This document shows positions 6,221-9,480 of a stretch of 9,480 nucleotides of DNA, one piece after another (the first letter of the stretch is position 1; each line of letters begins with the position of its first letter). The stretch is from Chloroflexota bacterium. Lineage in GTDB: Bacteria; Chloroflexota; Anaerolineae; Anaerolineales; UBA11579. Both the position numbers and the translations under genes were made by a program. The notes under the pieces are model-generated. The model saw only the letters and a program-made list of their open reading frames with translations. It searched no databases and was not told where the DNA came from. The DNA lies in contig JAUWSD010000031.1 of assembly GCA_030610225.1 (NCBI GenBank), positions 1 to 9,480 on the forward strand, written 5' to 3'.

Positions 6221-6225
6221 AGGAG
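6221..6225 (+). promoter_or_regulatory. Ribosome binding site with long spacer
   Basis: AGGAG lies 11 nt before the ATG at 6237, longer than the usual 5-9 nt. No nearer start codon exists, so it still supports this start; initiation may be less efficient. Confidence 0.6.
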
Positions 6226-6236
6226 AATTATTCAAG

Positions 6237-7463
6237 ATGAAAAATGATATTGACAGATTGATGGAAGAAAGAGATCTGGATGTGCTTTTTGTGTCCGGCC
6301 CGGCTACTCATAACCCGGCGATGCATTACTTCACCGGAAATGTGCATGTCAACCAGGCATATCTGATCAAAGAGAGAGGGAAAGCCCCCCTCCTTTTTTG
6401 CAATCCCATGGAACGGGAAGAAGCAGCAAAATCCGGGATGGAGATCCGCAACCTTGCAGAATATAAGATCACTGAGATCATGAAAGAGGTTGGCGGAGAT
6501 GAGGTAAAAGCATCCGCAGTCCGGATCAGCAGAATATTGACCGAGTTGGGGATCAATTCTGGAAGAATGTCGATCAATGGGATCGTTGAAGCTGGCTGTG
6601 TATATTCTATTTTTACTCAACTGAAAGAATTGCTGCCTGAGCTTGAACTTGTTGGTGAAGTTGGAGACACAGTATTCATCAAAGCGATGGAAACCAAAGA
6701 GGAGTATGAGGTTGCCAGAATTAGAGCGATGGGGCAGATCACAACTGAGGTAGTGGGGAAGACAAAGAAATTCCTGCAGTCACATAAAGTTGAGAATAAT
6801 ATCCTGATCAAAGAAGATGGCAAGGCGCTGACGATCGCGGATGTTAAGAACAAGATAAATTTGTGGGCTTCAGAGCTGGGTGCAGAGAATCCACACGGTA
6901 CCATCTTTGCGATTGGCAGAGACGACGGTATACCGCACAGTGTTGGAACTCCGGATGATGTTCTTGAATTAGGGAAGACGATCGTCTTTGATATTTTCCT
7001 GCAGGAGCCGGGTGGAGGATATCATTATGACTTCACGCGAACATGGTGTCTTGGGTTTGCGCCAGATACAGAACAAAAGATATACCGCGATGTTCGAGCA
7101 GTGTATGACAAGTTGATGGAAGAGGTAGAAAAGGATATGTCATTTGCGCAATTGCAGGAGAACACCTGTGAGTATTTCGAGGAGCTTGGGCATGCAACAA
7201 TTCGCCAAAATCCCTTGATAGAGGAGGGTTATGTTCACGGAGTTGGACATGGTCTGGGGCTTAGGATTCATGAATATCCATTCGCACGAGGAAAAGATGC
7301 GATCCTGAAGAGCGGCGTGGTTGTAACAATAGAACCCGGTTTGTATTACCCAAGTAAAGGGATGGGATGCAGACTAGAGGATACGATCTATGTGCACCCG
7401 GATGGAAAGATAGAAGTCTTAGCTGAATACCCGCACGATCTGGTAGTCCCTATGGATGCTTGA
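6237..7463 (+). CDS. M24 family metallopeptidase (Xaa-Pro aminopeptidase/dipeptidase type)
   Basis: The 408-residue protein has the two-domain build of prolidase and Xaa-Pro aminopeptidase. A creatinase-like N-terminal domain occupies about 1-150, and the pita-bread catalytic domain about 160-405. All five dinuclear metal ligands are visible: Asp252 (VFDIFL), Asp265 (YDFTRTW), His338 (GVGHGLGL), Glu366 (TIEPGLY) and Glu381 (RLEDTIYV). His345 in RIHEYP fits the second conserved histidine. Such enzymes cleave the bond before proline at the N-terminus of peptides or in dipeptides, in the cytoplasm; no signal peptide is seen. Exact specificity cannot be told from sequence. It follows the M15 peptidase by 31 nt on the same strand, and the two may share a transcript. 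Creatinase-like non-peptidases share this fold and are the main alternative. Confidence 0.92.
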   Translation: MKNDIDRLMEERDLDVLFVSGPATHNPAMHYFTGNVHVNQAYLIKERGKAPLLFCNPMEREEAAKSGMEIRNLAEYKITEIMKEVGGDEVKASAVRISRILTELGINSGRMSINGIVEAGCVYSIFTQLKELLPELELVGEVGDTVFIKAMETKEEYEVARIRAMGQITTEVVGKTKKFLQSHKVENNILIKEDGKALTIADVKNKINLWASELGAENPHGTIFAIGRDDGIPHSVGTPDDVLELGKTIVFDIFLQEPGGGYHYDFTRTWCLGFAPDTEQKIYRDVRAVYDKLMEEVEKDMSFAQLQENTCEYFEELGHATIRQNPLIEEGYVHGVGHGLGLRIHEYPFARGKDAILKSGVVVTIEPGLYYPSKGMGCRLEDTIYVHPDGKIEVLAEYPHDLVVPMDA

Positions 7464-7479
7464 TTAAGTAGTGATGGTG

Positions 7480-7494
7480 TAAAATAAATATATG
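7480..7494 (+). promoter_or_regulatory. -10 element placed for a leaderless tsaD start
   Basis: TAAAAT (7480-7485) ends 6 nt before the ATG at 7492, the same distance as for the M15 peptidase gene. No Shine-Dalgarno sequence is present (AAATAT lies between). Upstream -35 matches are weak. This suggests that tsaD can be transcribed on its own with translation starting at the 5' end. Confidence 0.45.
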
Positions 7495-8556
7495 GATAAA
7501 AATGAATTTCCTGCTGCAAGAATATTGGGGATAGAGACCTCATGCGATGAGACAGCTGCTGCTGTTGTTGAAGATGGCCGGAATGTGCTTTCAAATGTGG
7601 TAGCGAGCCAGGCAGAAATGCATTCAAAATACGGCGGAGTGTTCCCGGAGGTTGCTTCAAGGGAGCATATCCGTACTATTTATCCTGTGGTGCAGGAAGC
7701 CCTGCAGCAGGCGCAATTGACGATAGATGATATTGATGCGATCGCAGTCACCAGAGGACCCGGATTGGCTGGTTCCCTTGTTGTTGGCTTGAACATGGCA
7801 AAGGGACTAGCCTTGAGCAGTGGAAAACCACTGATCGGTGTAAATCATGTTGAAGCTCATCTGTATTCCGCATGGATCAAATCTTCCACTCAAGAGGACA
7901 ATAACTCAAAACCACAATTTCCTCTTCTGGCGCTGATAGTTTCTGGCGGTCACAGCGAATTGGTTTTGATGGAAGATCATCTCAAATATAAGCGGCTTGG
8001 CGGTACTTTGGATGATGCGGCGGGAGAAGCATTTGATAAGGTGGCCCGTTTGTTAGGGCTGGGATATCCCGGTGGACCGATGATACAGGCAGTTGCAGAA
8101 GCTGGTAACCCAGAGGCATTTAAATTCCCAAGAGCCTGGCTTGAGGGAACATGGAATTTCTCATTCAGTGGATTAAAGACTTCTGTATTGAATACAGTTA
8201 GAAATATCAGGGAATCCCAAGGATTGGACCCGAACGATGAAAGGGCGATCCTTCCAGTCGCTGACCTGGCAGCAAGTTTTCAGGCAGCGGTGGTCGATGT
8301 CCTGGTTACCAAAGCACGTTATGCTGCACAGGAATTTAATGCGGTCGAGATGCTGGTGGCTGGGGGAGTGAGTGCTAATAAAGCATTAAGAGATATGGTT
8401 TTAAAAGATTTGCCTGCAAAAGTACATATTCCGCCCCTTAAATATTGCACAGATAATGCGGCAATGGTGGCAGTCGCTGGATATTTCCGCTATTCATTAG
8501 GACATACAAGCGACTTGGCAATGGATGCACTGCCAAACTGGCCGTTAGCTGAATAA
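7492..8556 (+). CDS. tsaD: tRNA N6-threonylcarbamoyladenosine transferase TsaD
   Basis: TsaD (Kae1/YgjD family) transfers the threonylcarbamoyl group from threonylcarbamoyl-AMP to A37 of tRNAs that read ANN codons, with TsaB and TsaE as bacterial partners. The 354-residue protein is full length. It starts with the ASKHA-fold signature ILGIETSCDETAAAVV (11-26). Metal ligands are His119 and His123 in NHVEAH, and Asp321 in CTDNAAMVA; GGHSELVL, the nearby GGTLDDAAGEAFDKVAR and SFSGLKTS are the usual nucleotide-site motifs. The ATG at 7492 has no Shine-Dalgarno sequence but has a -10-like hexamer 6 nt upstream. The gene ends 8 nt from the end of convergent tsaC, which makes the substrate for this enzyme. 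No terminator is seen in the gap. TsaB and TsaE are not in the window. Confidence 0.96.
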   Translation: MDKNEFPAARILGIETSCDETAAAVVEDGRNVLSNVVASQAEMHSKYGGVFPEVASREHIRTIYPVVQEALQQAQLTIDDIDAIAVTRGPGLAGSLVVGLNMAKGLALSSGKPLIGVNHVEAHLYSAWIKSSTQEDNNSKPQFPLLALIVSGGHSELVLMEDHLKYKRLGGTLDDAAGEAFDKVARLLGLGYPGGPMIQAVAEAGNPEAFKFPRAWLEGTWNFSFSGLKTSVLNTVRNIRESQGLDPNDERAILPVADLAASFQAAVVDVLVTKARYAAQEFNAVEMLVAGGVSANKALRDMVLKDLPAKVHIPPLKYCTDNAAMVAVAGYFRYSLGHTSDLAMDALPNWPLAE

Positions 8557-8564
8557 TAAGCAGA

Positions 8565-9185
8565 TCAGATACTAAGAGCTTTTTGGATCTCTTCTAATTC
8601 AATTGAACCTGTTCTTAGTATTTTTATTTCTTTCCCCGTCAGATCAACTACCGTGCTCGGAACACCCGATTCTGTTTCCCCCCCGTCAATAATTAAATCA
8701 ACCAATCCGTCAAGCTGAGCCATAACCTCTTCAGCGGTATTTGTGTCTGCTCCTCCAGAAATATTGGCAGATGTGACAGCAAGAGGACCGACCATTTTCA
8801 GGATGTTTATTGCTGCAGGATGATCGGGGATGCGGATGCCAAGTGTAGGAGTAGGAGAGATGTTTTCTGGCAATCCGGGATGTTTGGGAATGATAATGGT
8901 CAATGGGCCGGGCCAAAAGTTTTTTGCCAACTTGAGGAGAGTGGGGGAAATATGGGGTGTGACCTGAGGTAATTGGGAAATATCACCTATCAGGACTGGA
9001 ATCGCTTTTGTGTGTTCCCGCGCTTTTATTTTATACAACTTCTCAATGTTCGCAGCTTTATTTGCCTTGACAGCAATACCATAGACTGTATCTGTAGGAA
9101 TTGCTATAACCCTCCCAAACCACAAGGCAATGCTTGCAATCAGGGTAGATAGAATGGATTGAGATTTGATAATTTTTGTTCTCAT
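8565..9185 (-). CDS. tsaC: L-threonylcarbamoyladenylate synthase (TsaC/YwlC/Sua5 type, short form)
   Basis: This enzyme makes threonylcarbamoyl-AMP from threonine, bicarbonate and ATP, the first step of t6A synthesis. The 206-residue protein is a single YrdC/Sua5 domain: IPTDTVYGIAV (29-39), the lysine/arginine segment KIKAREHTKAIPVLI (52-66), FWPGPLTIIIP, LGIRIPDHP, the nucleotide motif TSANISGG and a C-terminal STVVDLTG...ILRTGSI. It lacks the extra C-terminal domain of long Sua5 proteins; by length it is nearer the TsaC type. The ATG overlaps the prmC stop as ATGA (4 nt), so translation is probably coupled, and there is no strong Shine-Dalgarno sequence. Pairing with prmC is common in bacteria. 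It is convergent with tsaD, whose product uses its product. Confidence 0.94.
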   Translation of the reverse strand: MRTKIIKSQSILSTLIASIALWFGRVIAIPTDTVYGIAVKANKAANIEKLYKIKAREHTKAIPVLIGDISQLPQVTPHISPTLLKLAKNFWPGPLTIIIPKHPGLPENISPTPTLGIRIPDHPAAINILKMVGPLAVTSANISGGADTNTAEEVMAQLDGLVDLIIDGGETESGVPSTVVDLTGKEIKILRTGSIELEEIQKALSI

Positions 9186-9480
9186 GTCTGGATCACCAGT
9201 AAACGGTCATGTCCTGCGATGTCTTTTTTAACATGAATATCAGCAGAAGGGAAGTTTTCGGATGCTATTGTTTTGACGGCATCACCTTGTCTGGCTTCGA
9301 TCTCAATTAATATCATGCCGCCTGGAAGGAGATAATCCGCTGCTTCAGCAAGTATCTTTCTTATGATCGTAAGCCCATCTTCTCCGCCGTCCAATGCCAG
9401 GGTTGGTTCTTTTTCAAAGACTTCTAACTTCTGCAGGGTTTCTGTTGGAATGTAGGGCGGGTTTGAGCAGATAAGATCAA
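9182..9480 (-). CDS. prmC: Peptide chain release factor N5-glutamine methyltransferase, N-terminus cut
   Basis: Only the C-terminal 98 residues are inside the window; the reading frame is open through base 9480. The visible part begins DLICSNPPYIPTE, which holds the NPPY motif that binds the glutamine side chain in PrmC/HemK methyltransferases. It continues with EPTLALDGGEDGLTIIR and LLPGGMILIEIEARQG, the usual C-terminal strands of the Rossmann-like SAM-dependent domain. PrmC methylates the GGQ glutamine of release factors RF1 and RF2. The SAM-binding part and the start lie beyond the edge. The stop codon overlaps the tsaC start by 4 nt, indicating a two-gene unit. Confidence 0.92.
   Translation of the reverse strand, partial: DLICSNPPYIPTETLQKLEVFEKEPTLALDGGEDGLTIIRKILAEAADYLLPGGMILIEIEARQGDAVKTIASENFPSADIHVKKDIAGHDRLLVIQT

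Noticed and set aside
8574..8596. AAGAG/CTCTT inverted repeat near the tsaD-tsaC junction as a shared terminator
   Set aside because: The stem is only 5 bp, is inside the end of the tsaC coding region and has no T-tract on either side.

Overview
The window (9,480 bases, moderate GC) is a dense bacterial chromosomal segment with nothing mobile in it. Four genes concern the translation apparatus: selA (selenocysteine synthesis on tRNA), tsaD and tsaC (t6A modification of tRNA) and a partial prmC (release-factor methylation). Organism: gene content, a Tat-exported peptidase and two apparently leaderless starts would suit Chloroflexota such as Anaerolineae. This is an inference from style, not a marker-based assignment.

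Minus strand, positions 3571 to 1. A near-consensus promoter (3543-3571) drives a 40-codon small ORF with a strong ribosome binding site. Two tandem intrinsic terminators, each ending in seven T, follow at once. No convincing promoter lies between them and an ABC exporter ATPase gene, its ABC-2 permease gene and a tandem-GNAT acetyltransferase gene. That operon probably depends on read-through of both terminators, which is the layout of an attenuator or leader-peptide control region and the most interesting part of the window. A third terminator (451-488) closes the acetyltransferase gene. A HAD-family hydrolase gene, cut by the left edge, follows, and a promoter candidate overlaps that third terminator.

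Plus strand, positions 3657 to 8556. The genes are a four-helix membrane protein of unknown function, selA, a Tat-signal VanY-like M15 peptidase, an M24 Xaa-Pro-type aminopeptidase and tsaD. The peptidase and tsaD each have a -10-like hexamer exactly 6 nt before the ATG and no Shine-Dalgarno sequence, so both may be made from leaderless mRNAs.

Right end, minus strand. tsaC runs tail-to-tail against tsaD with an 8-nt gap. The end of prmC overlaps the tsaC start by 4 nt (ATGA). The two t6A enzymes are therefore neighbours but convergent. TsaC makes the threonylcarbamoyl-AMP that TsaD, with its partners TsaB and TsaE (not in this window), transfers to tRNA.
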